Assembly (NCBI GenBank): GCA_037974665.1
Contig: CM075781.1
Location: 33,767,235 to 33,831,234, forward strand
Reading direction: 5' to 3'
Length of the DNA: 64,000 nt
Source of the DNA: Ehretia macrophylla
Taxonomy: Eukaryota > Streptophyta > Magnoliopsida > Boraginales > Ehretiaceae
Below are positions 1 through 11,152 of this stretch, one piece after another (the first letter of the stretch is position 1; every line of letters begins with the position of its first letter). The translations under genes were made by a program, and so were the position numbers. The notes below the pieces were generated by a model. It searched no databases. It was not told where the DNA came from and was given only the letters and a program-made list of their open reading frames with translations.

Positions 1-208
1 CCAAGAAATGTTAGATATTATCCTTTTTTATCCCTCGTTTAATATTATTTCCTGTTTTACATCAATTTAACAATTTTTTTGTATTTCACTTTTTTTTTTT
101 TTGGACAAAGCATACACATAAGCATATATCTATGCAGGAGTATGGAAAGCATGACTTTAATGAAATATAAATTAGAAGTGCCGAACTGCAGATTAATCTG
201 AAATATAA
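1..208 (+). repeat. 3' flank of an off-window CRK gene (copy of 20429-20642)
   Basis: Bases 1-208 align almost base for base with 20429-20642, the sequence starting 34 bp after the stop codon of the intact CRK at 14239-20395. Both copies share the opening CCAAGAAATGTTAGATAT, a long T run and the closing block GCAGATTAATCTGAAATATA. The inference is that another + strand CRK ends about 34 bp before the window and that duplication carried the 3' untranslated/flanking region with the gene. No coding capacity is seen here. Confidence 0.85.
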
Positions 209-349
209 AGTATGCAAAGGAGGGCTTTAATCAGTCATTATATATATCATGTCACTTACAACTATACTAGTAAAAGAGGACAAATGGAATCCCCTACTTG
301 ATGCCCTTCCTGAAATGCAATGAATGTTACTACTGCACAACCACCATGG

Positions 350-912
350 AAATGTCAGCGACATCGTAGAAGGGGTTAAGATTGAACCAAGATATTGGAA
401 GATCAGTCATCACAAGCGAACTATACGAGCAAGGACTTGATCCAGCTAAAACCCCAATTGTTGAAATTAATAAATATATATAATAAACTCCTGTGTCACA
501 CTATTTAAGATTTTAAATGAATTAGTAGTTTAATATGGTATACAACTAGATTATCAATCAGTCTTAGTTTCAAATTTTGACATCACCAATTTAAAACATT
601 TAAAGTGTACAGGTGGAAGAGTCAAAGACAGAAATCTCCTGTACATGGGAGACGTGATAAAAATAACAAATAAATATAATAAATATCATCACTAACATCT
701 TAAACTTTTAAATGAGATGATATTTTAATACCCATGGATCTTGTAATCTACTCACGCACAATTGTTAGGGATCAAAGTGTTAGAATGAAGAATAAACAAA
801 AAATAACATGGACATAATATTTAACGTGATTCGATACATCTATAACCAAAAAAGAAAAGATTTCACTAAGTTGATGAATAAATATACAAGTTGGAGCTCT
901 CTATCCCTTGTC
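350..912. repeat. Duplicated block shared with 59020-59523
   Basis: This block matches 59020-59523 with small indels, from the GTAGAAGGGGTTA region to the shared end ATATACAAGTTGGAGCTCTC. Within it a TGTT start at 763 (partner 59363) followed by an ACGTG-ATTCG motif resembles a retrotransposon LTR read in antisense, but no matching second LTR is found. Each copy lies just upstream of a broken CRK kinase fragment, which suggests the block and the CRK moved or were duplicated together. Bases 913-1194, between this block and the pseudogene, hold nothing I recognise. Confidence 0.7.
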
Positions 913-1229
913 TTTTGTCTATTGTTGCTTTGAGGGAATCACTCTTGGAGATCCTTCCATACAGCAGAAGCCAAATCCATGTAAATCTCGCTGTTGGCAA
1001 GGTCCGAATCAATAGAGTTAAGAAGCCAAGAGAGAACCATGTCATTTCAACGCCTCGAAAGAGAGTAACCATGAAGGGATGCCACGGCATCGGGACAAGT
1101 CACAGTGCCCATCATAATGAGCACCATAGAAAATGTCATAATCCCCAAACCAAGACTGTACTACCAATAGAGTCTTGAAAGGATTTTACACAGTTTCGTT
1201 GAATCCTACACCGCTGCTTTTATTTTTAG

Positions 1230-1772
1230 TGGTTACATGGTTTCAGAGTATGCTATGCATAGCAAATTCTCTGTCAAGTATGACGTTTTCAATTTTGGTG
1301 TTCTAATACAAGAAATTATAAGTGGACAAAAGAACAATAGCTTCTATCAATTAGGGAGCTCAGAGGACCTTCTCAACCATGTGAGTACAAATGCCTCTTT
1401 AAGTTGTCATGCCAATTTTCTACGACATATATATATATATATATATATATGCTTGCATTATTTGGTCGAGTGTTGGGCGTTGGAAGGATGACACTCCTTT
1501 AGACTTAGTTGATACAACTTTAGGAGATTCTATTGTCGATCGGAAACGAAGTAATTCGATATATACCCATTGGCTTATTGTATGTGTAAGAAGATTTTGA
1601 CAAGAGACCTACAAATCAGTGGTTCTTATGCTTAACACATTCGTTTCCTCTTCTATTACCTCATCACCCTGCATTCAGTAGAAGAGAGGCTATGCTAAAG
1701 CAGCTAGAACTTGGTAGCAAGTCAAAATGTTCGGCAAATGACGTATCAATTAGTGAATTATACCCAAGATAG
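1230..1772 (+). pseudogene. CRK pseudogene, kinase exons 6-7 only
   Basis: Exon 6 (1230-1380) encodes the activation-segment end and helix F of a CRK kinase ([14 protein letters not shown], then [12 protein letters not shown]); it is preceded by intron-like sequence ending in AG and followed by GTGAG, as in the intact gene at 19816-19966. The APE motif is changed to SEY. Exon 7 (about 1474-1772) aligns with 20078-20395 but its acceptor AG and first codons are deleted, a (TA)n tract sits beside the junction, and a frameshift ends the frame near 1600. The ancestral C-terminal [12 protein letters not shown] end is still readable at 1745-1772. Exons 1-5 are absent. This is a dead fragment, not a functional kinase. 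Confidence 0.88.
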
Positions 1773-3562
1773 TTGGATCGGAGAAGATTAATTCAATTAT
1801 ATTCAGTAATTCAAGTTTCGAATTAGAGTAATCATATAGCAAGTTAATGCCGACATTATTAGCATTTAGTTCTTGTTTCTATATACTGGGGTATGTTATC
1901 TCACATTATGTTATACATGATAATGTATCGTTGATATGTACTCGGGTATTTTCCACTTAACGTCGCTATTCTTTACTTTTCTTCTTGTATAAAATATCTT
2001 TTTATTCTTTCTTCTACTCTTCAAATGGCAGACTACCATAGTCTTGCCAATATTGACCCTTTATAAAGTGAATTAGGGAAAATAAAGAGATAGACGTCAT
2101 AAGGAGCCATATGAGGAAAATCTGTTAGAATATACAATTATTCTACAATGAAAATTTAAAAATTTTAACACCACCTTATAAGATCCTGAACTACTTTACT
2201 TAGCGTCAATTAATTTTAGGATATGACCCATAATTCTAATATGATATCAGAGTTTTGGAGCCCATGGTCTACTTGTTCATCTTTTGCATGTGTAATTGCA
2301 CGCGTGTTCAAACTTTCACGTGTGTCGATTATCCATGTGCAACTCATCTCAAATTTAGGTCACACGTGAGGATGAATGTTATAATATATACTTATCACAT
2401 ATCAAAAAAACCACAAACCTACTCTTCCTAATTCTAATTATTTTATGGATGAAAGTTCATGATTCTTAACAAAATCTGCTGAGAAATATTAACCGCAACT
2501 AGTTGAATTGATGAACAACTATCCTATAAATAGTAAAACTAGTAAATTATGAGTTCGAATTATGATTTTGGTCTCCATTGTAAAAATTTAAAAAGAAAAA
2601 AAAAAACAATGGACAACTAGTAGTATCATGTATGTAGTCACACGTATACGAAATTATCTTGCTGTGCCTACAATGTCCTTATTTACTATCGTTTCAATCA
2701 CCAAATTTGTCCTTTCCAAGAACTTTGAATATTCTTCTATGTAGAAAATAACTACCGTCAGACCAGTGTTGATAGATTAGCTCGACGTGAGCGTCAGCTC
2801 TTAATTTAACATAGGAATTTCACTCATGCAAGGGGTGTTTCTTAAGTACAAGCGGTTCTCTTACCTAACAGACTAGTCTTTGGGATGAACTCTCCCTTTA
2901 GATTTGAGTTGTTACATTATTGGGATTATTTTATTACACACTTTGATAATGTATGCAAACCTATCACTCGCAGATTCTCAGTCAAATGTGGGAACATCTT
3001 CATTTTTCACAGGCTGCAGCTATCTAGCAGTGCACTAATGGAATGTCATCTTTGTTACCACTCTTTGGAATTTTTGGAAGTGGAGAAACATGAAAATATT
3101 CCAAAAGGGAAGTGACCAAATCCCTCCACTCCAACTAGACAATGCTACTACCCATGACTGGAAAAATCTAATATTACGTAACAATGTTACAAAATGCTCT
3201 AGAGATAAATTAAAAAAAAATAAAAAAATCTAAACTCTCCTCACATGTGGTTTTATAGACTAAAAAGTCTAAACCAGCCTAGAAATGTCATATTTTTAGA
3301 CGGACAAAAGACTCTTAAGAAACCATCGCAGTACCAACTTTTAGAGAAAGAAACGTGAAAAACTCTCGTATAGGTTTTTTTTTTTTTTTTTTCCTTTCTA
3401 AAAACGAGTATGAAAAGCTCTTCCAATTATCAGATTCACTCTATTCTATCTAAATGGATCCCTTCTATCCCATTGGATCGGATTCTTTCAACCCCATTCT
3501 CAAGCATTTTCCCCAACCCGTTATCTAAACTTGTCATAAGGAGGTTGGAGAAAGGTTCTTCA
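1773..3562. other. Intergenic stretch with relics
   Basis: No gene is supported. Bases 2640-2760 resemble the region upstream of the CRK ectodomain at 26580 (both hold a cCACAATGTCCTTT-like motif, then CACCAAATTT and TTCTTCTATGT), so a CRK promoter relic is likely. At 2238-2252 ATATGATATCAGAG resembles a copia primer-binding site, possibly marking an old LTR at about 2120-2237, but no partner LTR was seen. A short ORF at 2885-3115 has no recognisable homology. Confidence 0.4.
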
Positions 3563-4010
3563 TGTTAAAAATAATCAACACCAACTCTCTCCAATAATGT
3601 TCTCTAGACCATTCTTCAAACATATCTCACCAACCCACTTAAATAAAAAAAAATTGGTCCTAGCCAGAATATTCTAAGCTTACAATGCATGCAAGACAAC
3701 TATAAGTTGGGGCTGCTCATTGTGATGGTGCCGTGGTGAGTGATAAGCAAAGAAGTCAGCTAAAGTCTAAAGAGTATGACTGTGCTGTAGTGTAAGCGTG
3801 TGGTGAGAGAAAATAGTATTATAAAAGTGGTAGTGTTATAACTGTGTTAATAAAATAGGCATTTGTTGTCTTGTTGGGTAAAGCCTTCCCGCGTTGTTAG
3901 CAAAATAGTATGAGGAATATTTGATTACAAGTGGGTTTGTCATAATTGAGAGTAATATTGTACAAGCTTTTTATTATAAAAGTGTGGTAATATTATTTTA
4001 ATGTTCAACA
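3563..4010 (+). repeat. 5' LTR of outer copia element
   Basis: 448 bp, TGTT...TTCAACA. Shares with the 3' LTR the start, the GGGGCTGCTCATTGTGATGG block and the GTGTGGTGAGAGAAAATAGT block. The diverged primer-binding site follows immediately at 4011. Confidence 0.85.
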
Positions 4011-4186
4011 AGTAGTACTAGAGCCATACAGTTTAGGATTGAAATTGCAGGTTATCGTTGTATAAATTTTGCAGGTACTCAGTCAAGGACTGTGAAACTC
4101 ATAGTTTGGAATCAGGCTTACTTGGTACGGGAAAAAGATTTACCAAATCACTATTGGGAATTGTAGGAGGCTATATAGCAACAATT

Positions 4187-4980
4187 ATGGCTCGTGGTCC
4201 AGCTATCTAGAGGCATATTTGCAGGGGCAAGACTTGGAGGTCCTTGGTGGTAGTGAGACTATACCCCCACTGAAGGTGAACATGAAGATGCTCCGCACGT
4301 GGAAAATATATAAAGGCTAAGAAGACAGTATATGCAATAAGAACAACAGTGGAAGATGACCGACTACAGCACATCAAGAAGATAGACATACCTAAGGACA
4401 TATGGGACACTATTGCGTAGCTGTTCTTGAAGAAGAACAGTACGTAATATTAGAGAGCGAATTGATGTCAGTCTCTCGGTAGGACATGACAATTAATCAA
4501 TACTTCAGTAAGGTAAAATCCATTTGTAGTGAAATCTCTGAATTAGATCTTGAATCCAAAATTTCAAATTCAAGAATGAGGAAAATTATTATTCATGGGT
4601 TGAGACCCAATTATAGAAGTTTTATTACAGCAATTCAAGGTTGGTTAGAACGACCAACGTACACTTATAGAACTAAACAATTTACTGGCCAACTAAGAAG
4701 TTTTAGATAAACAAATTTCAAGGGTCTCACTAAAGAGTGACGATGAAGCACTCTCTAGCGGTAAAGGTAAAAATCGACCCAATAGGTGGTCTAATTCAGG
4801 ATCAAAGAAGAAATTTGAGGATACGTCAAAGAAAAAAATGGAGGAAGCTCTCGAATAGGGGGAGCAAACCAAAGATATCAAGACAACGAGAAAAAACTAA
4901 TCACGCCAAGCAAAAAATGCCACAACCAGTGCTATACGTGCGAGAAGAAGGGTCACTACGTTAGAGACTACTGGTATAAC
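4187..4980 (+). pseudogene. Copia gag remnant (outer element)
   Basis: Translated pieces in shifting frames read as copia Gag. An open stretch at 4486-4710 contains INQYFSKVKSICSEISELD and IIHGLRPNYRSFITAIQGW, typical of the UBN2/retrotran_gag fold. A zinc knuckle CYTCEKKGHYVRDYW is seen near 4928-4972; its last Cys is replaced by Tyr, so the CCHC motif is broken. Several frameshifts and stops separate these parts. In an intact element the product packages element RNA; here no full protein can be made. Confidence 0.8.
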
Positions 4981-5069
4981 AACAAGGAGACTCAGGGAAA
5001 TATTATTACGTCTACTAATCAGCCAAATCAAGTTGAGAAGGAAAAGGACTGCGATACCAAGTTTCATTT

Positions 5070-5394
5070 GTGGAGATACAGGATATTGAAGATGAATTAC
5101 AAGAGAAGATAAAAGAAGCATCAATCAAAGAAGGTGATCAAGAAGTAGCCCAAGACATAAGGCAAGTTGCTACAGGTCAAAGGATTGAACATGAAGTTCA
5201 ATCAAGAGAAAATGAAGATATTAATGAAGCATATATTACAGAACTACAACTACAATTGTCAACAAGGTCGAGAAAACCAAATCCTAGGTATGCTGATGCA
5301 TTACGAGCTGAATTGAATAAGTTGAAGGAGCCATTGACATATGAACAAGCATGTGAAAAGATTGAGTTGTAGAAGGCCGTGGGAGAAGAGATTT
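5070..5394 (+). pseudogene. Copia pol linker and start of RT (outer element)
   Basis: An open stretch of 100 codons reads as the charged linker between integrase and reverse transcriptase, ending in RYADALRAELNKLKEPLTYE and a QKAVGEEI-like stretch that begins copia RT. The sequence jumps from the Gag zinc knuckle to this linker, so protease and integrase were deleted. The RT is cut at 5394 by the inserted - strand LTR element and resumes at about 8364. Confidence 0.7.
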
Positions 5395-5749
5395 TGTTGG
5401 AAGGATCGTACATATAGATACGTTGAAAATAAAATACTATTTTAACGTGGTTCGGCATAGCCTACATTCACGGAATATTATTGTTTATTATTCATAGAAA
5501 CTACTATAATAATGACTCTTATAAACGTACTTGGAGGGATATCTGCTCTAACTCTAATCTAATTTAATATGGTACACCCACCTTATAGTGTGTGACAATT
5601 AAACTCAACCTAGGTAGCCCTATTTATAATAGCCTAATGCTAGTCCTATTATGATTAGAATTCCTATCTTTCATAGTATTTCAACTTTTGTCAAGCCTTT
5701 AATTGTCTTCAATATCTGACTCTTCTTGGGATTCAAGTCATATCCAACA
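5395..5749 (-). repeat. 3' LTR (left copy) of nested non-autonomous element
   Basis: 355 bp, + strand TGTTGGAAGG...TATCCAACA. Highly similar to 8005-8358. A purine-biased stretch on the - strand next to its right border (5750-5770) may be the polypurine tract. Confidence 0.88.
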
Positions 5750-6020
5750 AATTCTTGCCTTGGCGAGAAATTCAAAACTTTGAATACTTGATCAACATCA
5801 TTTGAATTCCTAAACCCAACAATGCAAATGTGGAATTTGGAGAATACGACTTCAAATTCAAAACCCTTTTGGTCAACTAGGTCAATACCTGGTCAAAGCC
5901 CAATTAACTCAATCAAACTTTTGGTCATCTAGATTGCACCATCATCCCCTAAGCTTAAAGTATTCGATCAAAATCTCTACTTGTCTAATCAGAACTTAGG
6001 TTCACCAATTCCTTTATGGA

Positions 6021-7463
6021 CTACAAATACTGAAACAAATCCTCCCTTAAGATCTCACGATTATCATCATCTAAATGTTGGGTGTTTAATTTATATATTA
6101 TTTCAGTACATTTCTACTTAATTCTTGTTAGTTCTTGAGTAATTTTTGAAGCAATTAGATGGGTTTTGTGTTTGTTTTGCGATGTAGGTGAATTCTATGA
6201 GAAAGTCTAAGTTTCGAGGCAAAATTGAAGAAAAATGGCCAAGGGCTAACCTGTATTCAACTTTTGAAGCATTTGATGAGAAATCAAAAGTAGCGTAGTC
6301 ATAGCGCAGCTATGCAACATCGCAGGAAATTAAAGGGTATTTTTGTAAAATGGCACAAAAAGAAGCAAACCCTATAATAAAAAGAAGAAAACACACGTGA
6401 GAAAGAGAGCTGGATGGCGACTAATTTTTGCAGCAGAGGAAACATTCCAGAGGGGAAAAAAACTTCAGGATTCGCGAGTTGAAGAAGGAAAATGATCCAG
6501 AGACGGACTTCTACCCTAATTCTTCTCCAAATCATAGTTTTTTCTATCTCTTTTATCATGATTTACGTTACAATTGAGATTTTATTTAATTTTATTATTA
6601 TGTTCTAAGTTATTTTTCTAGGGCTGCGATATAGCCAGATTATGAATACTTGAAACTTTTGGTTTTGATTGATTGATGAACTATTCCATTTATGCATTGA
6701 GCATTTCATGCTAAGTTTAATGCTTGTGATTGCCTATCAACAATTGCATGATTCGTGATTTGGTTTGAGACTGAGAAGTGATAACTAAATTAGACCACGT
6801 GTAAAATACCATTAAATCGTCATAAGCTAGAGATAGTTATGAGATCTAATGTAGTGCATGAATTTCTAGGGCTTTGAGTTTCCTAAGTTCACAGTTATCA
6901 CATAAATGTAGGTAGTTTGCTTAGAGGAATATGTTATTGATGCTTGAGAAAGATTAATAATCACATTAGCGAAATTGCTGGCAACGTAAGGAATATGCGT
7001 CGATTGAATTAAATCAATAGTTTCAAGTAGGATTAATTTTGGTGAAAACGGAATCCTTAAAGTCTTTTAATTATTGAATTACCATCTTTTGTTAATTTCG
7101 TAATTATTTTAGTGTTATTTTTATAAGTTTGATAATTTCTTTAGTCGTTAGTCGTAAATTCTCAATTTGTGATTGTCCAAATAAAGCTAAAGTTAGATTA
7201 ATTTCGATAGTTAATAATCACAGTCCTCGTGGGAACGATCATTACTTATCACTTTATTAGTTGTTGCGATACGTGTACTTGCGTTAGATTTTACACAACA
7301 CTAAGCTCAACAAAGTACATAGCTCCTTGGCCTTGTCGAAATCAAAGCTCTTGGGTTTTGTTTTGTAGACATGTTTGACAAGATCTTGATCAGAATCTTT
7401 GAAAGGAAAATCTTTATTCACCAATACACAATTCAGAGAACTAAAATAGGACCGTCCATAATG
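6021..7463 (-). pseudogene. Unrecognised reading frame inside the nested LTR element, split by a solo LTR
   Basis: Reading on the - strand from 7463, an open frame runs to 7301 (including KDFPFKDSDQDLVKHVYKTK and PKSFDFDKAKELCTLL). If the solo LTR 6076-7300 and one target-site copy are removed, it continues without a shift through DDDNREILREDLFQYL to a stop at 6021-6023. No start codon close by was identified and I do not recognise the family. That the frame stays open across the excised insertion suggests it was real coding sequence before the gypsy LTR arrived, either element-encoded or a captured host fragment. The T-rich + strand tract at 7470-7560 (A-rich on the coding strand) lies just upstream. 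Confidence 0.4.
6076..7300. mobile_element. Solo LTR, Ty3/gypsy type
   Basis: A 1225-bp sequence begins TGTTGGGTGTTTAATTT and ends TTTTACACAACA, flanked by CTAAA and CTAAG (4 of 5 matching), as expected of a target duplication. The 3' end with TCCTCGTGGGAACGATC and GTTGCGATACGTGTACTTGC resembles plant gypsy LTRs of the Athila/Tat kind. No internal region or second LTR is present, so it is best read as a solo LTR left by recombination. The family name rests on recall of the LTR ending, not on a search. Confidence 0.7.
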
Positions 7464-7772
7464 CTATTTTTTTGTTTTTGTTTTTTTCCTTAAACTTTTT
7501 TCTTGTTTTTTTCTTTTTTCTTTTTTTGTATTTTTTGTTTTTTGTATTTTTTTGTTTTTGGTTGTATTCTCTCTCCTAACTTAATTGCATCACCAAGTTC
7601 TTTCTTCACCAAGCATCTCTAACTTCTTCCTCAATGGTGGTGCTCATTGGTTCTCTTTTAGACAATTGCAGATGTCTACCTTCTTTGGCGCTCTTTGGGG
7701 CATCATCTCTTTCATGGCGCAACAACGATGACACGCAGCCATCCCTTCTCTACTAACCATGTTCTTATCTTC

Positions 7773-7943
7773 TTAACTTGGAGTTGCTATTAGAACTCTA
7801 TTACTCCGGTGTGACATCAATATGCTAAACGCGTCGCGGTAGCAATCTTTAACAATGAGCACTATACTATGTCTCGACGTAAGCTTCTTGATTGCTTGAA
7901 CGTCCTCTTCTTTGAAGTCGTCTACTTCAGCAACAGAATGCAT
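7773..7943 (-). CDS. Short ORF next to the primer site of the nested LTR element
   Basis: A 56-residue frame starts at an ATG at 7943 about 60 bp inside the primer-binding site of the - strand element (MHSVAEVDDF at the start, LIATPS at the end), the place where gag normally begins. It has no zinc knuckle and is not recognisable as Gag. It may be a truncated gag relic, a host fragment or chance. Downstream frames on this strand are interrupted. Confidence 0.25.
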   Translation of the reverse strand: MHSVAEVDDFKEEDVQAIKKLTSRHSIVLIVKDCYRDAFSILMSHRSNRVLIATPS

Positions 7944-7989
7944 TTCTCTTGGCGATAATAATAACCAACATATCTATATGCAGTTTTAG

Positions 7990-8004
7990 GCTCTGATACC
8001 ACTT
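7990..8004 (-). other. Primer-binding site of nested LTR element
   Basis: GGCTCTGATACCACT on the + strand is the reverse complement of AGTGGTATCAGAGCC, the usual copia/TRIM site complementary to initiator-Met tRNA. It touches the LTR at 8005, which fixes the element's - orientation. Confidence 0.9.
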
Positions 8005-8358
8005 TGTTAGAAGGATCGTACATATAGAAACGTTGGAAACATAATACTATTTTAATGTGATTCGGCATAGCCTACATCTATGGACTATTATTGTTTATTA
8101 TTCATAGAAACTACTATATTAATGACTCTGATATACCTACCTAGAGGTATATGTGCTCTAACTCTAATTTAATCTAATATGATACACCCACTTTGTGGTG
8201 TGTGATAACTAACTCAACCTAGGTAACCCTATTTATAATAGCCTAATGCTAGTCCTATTATGATTATGATTCATATCTTTCATAGTATTTCAACTCTTAT
8301 TAAACCTCTAATTGTTTTCAGTATCTGACTCTACTTAGGATTCAAGCCATATCCAACA
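8005..8358 (-). repeat. 5' LTR (right copy) of nested non-autonomous element
   Basis: 354 bp, + strand TGTTAGAAGG...ATCCAACA; pair of 5395-5749. Followed by AATTT, the right-hand target duplication. Confidence 0.88.
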
Positions 8359-8363
8359 AATTT

Positions 8364-9802
8364 CAGCAGTAAGGTAGAACCAGACTTGGGATGTGGTTCC
8401 AAAGCCCAAAGACGTAAACCTATCTCCTGCAAGTAGGTTTACAAAATAAAAACTCATACAGATGGTTTGATAGAGAGGTATAAGGCTCGCCTGTTTGCTG
8501 GAGGGTTCTCTCATAGTATGAGCTAAATTATTATGAGACATTTGACCTAGTGGCAAAGATCACAATTGTTTGAGTGTTACTAACATTAGATGCTAGAAAA
8601 TCCTAGAGATTATGGTAGATGGATGTCAAGAATGTCTTTTTGCATGGAGAACTTGATAGAGAAATATATATGGAGCAACCGAGAGGCTTACGAGAATAAG
8701 GATAATTTGGACTATGTGTGCAAACTAAAGAAAGCACTATACCGATTAAAGCAAGAATCGAGAGCATGGTATGGAAAAATTGCTGCAGATATGTCGTCAC
8801 TCTATCAGATTCAAGCCTATTAGTAAAATCCCAAGGAGGTAAACTTGCAATCGTGCTAGTATTTGTGGATGATCTAATAATTAATGGAGATGATGATGAT
8901 GAGATTCACCAAAGAAAAGTGAATCTGTCAATCCGCTTCCAAAAGAAAGAGCTTGGAAAGTTGGAGCACTTCCTTGGACTCGAGGTATACCACACCAAGC
9001 AAGGCCTATTCTTTTGTCAACACAAGTATGCTAAAGAGTTGCTGGAGAAGTTTGGGATGACAGACTGTAAACCAATTTCTACACCTATAAAGGTTCATGC
9101 TAAGCTGTGTGCAGAAGAAAGCAAAGACTTATAGGTTCCAACCATCTATTGACAGATGGTAGGCAGTATTATGTACCTATTCTTACAAGGCCAAACAAAG
9201 CATATGCAGTTGGGGTGGTCAGCAGATACATGCAAAAACTAAGAAGCTTCATCTAGATGCAGTTCGACAAATACTAAGGTATACCAAAAGTACAGTGGAT
9301 CTCGGTCTTTTGTACAAGCAAGAAGAACCGTACAAGCTGGTCGAATATTCAGACGCTGATTATGTTGGTGATCATGATACGAGGATGTCAGCCACTAGTT
9401 ACGTATTTGATCTTGGAAGTGCAGCAATCACGTTGTGTAACAAAAAATAACCTACGATGTTGCTATCAACAACTGAAGCTGGGTATAAAGTTGTGGCGAT
9501 AGTAAGTCAAGAAAGTATATGGCTGGTGCAGCTCATGAAAGATCTACATTAAACTACAACAATTGTTCAACAATATACTTGGCAGAGAATCCTATCTTTC
9601 ATGCTAGGACCAAGCACGTAGAGGTACATCATAACTTCTTGAGAGAAAAAGTGCTCAAAGCAAATATAGAAATGGTGTATGTCATGACAGAGCATCAAGT
9701 TGCAGATATATTCACTAAAAGGTTGACACCAGTTAAATTTGAAGAATTCAAGAAAACACTTGAGATGACCATAACTTTGAAACTACAAGAGAGTCAGTGT
9801 TA
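8364..9802 (+). pseudogene. Copia reverse transcriptase and RNase H remnant (outer element)
   Basis: Broken frames read as copia RT. MDVKNVFLHGELDREIYMEQ is recoverable near 8620-8680, a catalytic [13 protein letters not shown] stretch (YVDD variant) lies near 8860-8905, and [17 protein letters not shown] follows. The final open frame (9519-9803) is the RNase H tail (HVEVHHNFLREKVLKANIE, VADIFTKRL). Many stops lie upstream of 8718 and around 9134-9520. The start of this RT domain is at 5330-5394, on the other side of the nested element. Confidence 0.88.
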
Positions 9803-9810
9803 AGGAGGAG
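9801..9810 (+). other. Polypurine tract of outer copia element
   Basis: TAAGGAGGAG lies directly before the 3' LTR start at 9811 and just after the RNase H stop, the expected position of the plus-strand primer. Confidence 0.75.
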
Positions 9811-11102
9811 TGTTAAAAATAATCAACACCAACTCTCTTCAATAATTTTCTCTAGACCATTCTTCAAACATAACTCACCAACCCACTTAAATAAAAAAAA
9901 TTGTCCTAGAATATTCTACCAAGCTTACAGTGCGTGCAAGAAAACTATAAATAGGGGCTGCTCATTGTGATGGTAGGAATGTCAGCAGGTCGGTTAACCG
10001 CGATTTTTGACAAAACCGAAATCGAAACCGCAAGGCATAACCTATAACCGAAACCGAAACTGAAACTTGACGATTTTAAAAACCATCATCCAAAATCGAA
10101 ACTGCAAATATAAAAAAAAAATCGCTGATAACTGAAATCACAACTGAAAATTTTTAAAAAATAAAATTTAAATAGAAAAAGACTAAAAATATGAATTTAA
10201 ATGGAAAAAATTCTAAAAACACAATAAAACTAAAAATTCAATCTACATCTTCCTCTTCAGTGTATATCCCAGAACAAGACATAAAATATCTATACCTGCT
10301 CACAAACTTGTATTAACCCCAACACCTAAAAAAGAACAAATTCTAACTTTCCACGATATCACTAATAAAACTAATAATTAAATCATAGCAATCATGCCCA
10401 AAGCAAGTAAAGAAAGAAGATAAGCAATCAACAGATAATCAAATTAAGAAATAGAAAGGTAAAAAATGAAATAGGCCAAAATAGTTCTGCAGAGTAGAAG
10501 TACTCATGAGCCTACCTCATGCAATATTTGGAATGAATGATAAGGACGCCTCTCTCTGTTGAGCTTCCCTACGATTTTCAAAATATCCACAATTTCAAAA
10601 ACACAAGAGAACTTGGAGTGCCATTGCAAATAAATCAACTTATTAAATGAAAAGAGAGAAATGTAAACAAAAAAAATAGGCAATGAAGACAAATAAGATA
10701 TTTAACAAAAATTTAAAAAGAAATTTGAAAGAAAGGCTTTTATGAGTTTGAACCTTTGAATATTGAAGCTTTGAGGACTACTTAAGGTGCGGCGCAAGAA
10801 GCTTGATCTTTAATATTGAAGATGAGTTTGAATTTCCAAGCTTTGAGTTGAGGATTTTTTTTTTTTTCGTCAGATGAGTGTTGTGAATGAAGCTTTGGCC
10901 TTTGAGTTGAGTGCGGCGCTGTGTGGACAGAATGAGATGATGAGAGACCTAAGAAAAACTAGGGCAAAGCAATTAGAATATCTTTTAAGTTAGTATATTA
11001 TCACTTTTTTATTTAGTCTAAAACTTTTAAAAAAATATAGTGTATTTTTATTATTTTTTAAAATTTAAATATTTATTGTATATGTAGATATACATGTGTA
11101 TA

Positions 11103-11152
<50 letters not shown>

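Larger units (their letters stand above)
5395..8358 (-). mobile_element. Non-autonomous LTR retrotransposon nested in copia RT
   Basis: Two LTRs of about 355 bp (5395-5749 and 8005-8358; on the + strand TGTTRGAAGGATCGTACAT to ATATCCAACA) bound the element. The sequence GGCTCTGATACCACT, the complement of a tRNA-iMet primer site, directly abuts the right LTR, so the element runs on the - strand. Flanks GATTT and AATTT form a near-perfect 5-bp target duplication inside the RT. After removing the solo LTR nested at 6076-7300, the interior is only about 1 kb and has no gag or pol homology, so it must have depended on other elements for movement. It carries two unrecognised short reading frames, listed separately. 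Confidence 0.88.

Noticed and set aside
4207..4410. A - strand frame across the copia gag
   Set aside because: Shadow of the + strand gag remnant, with no independent support.
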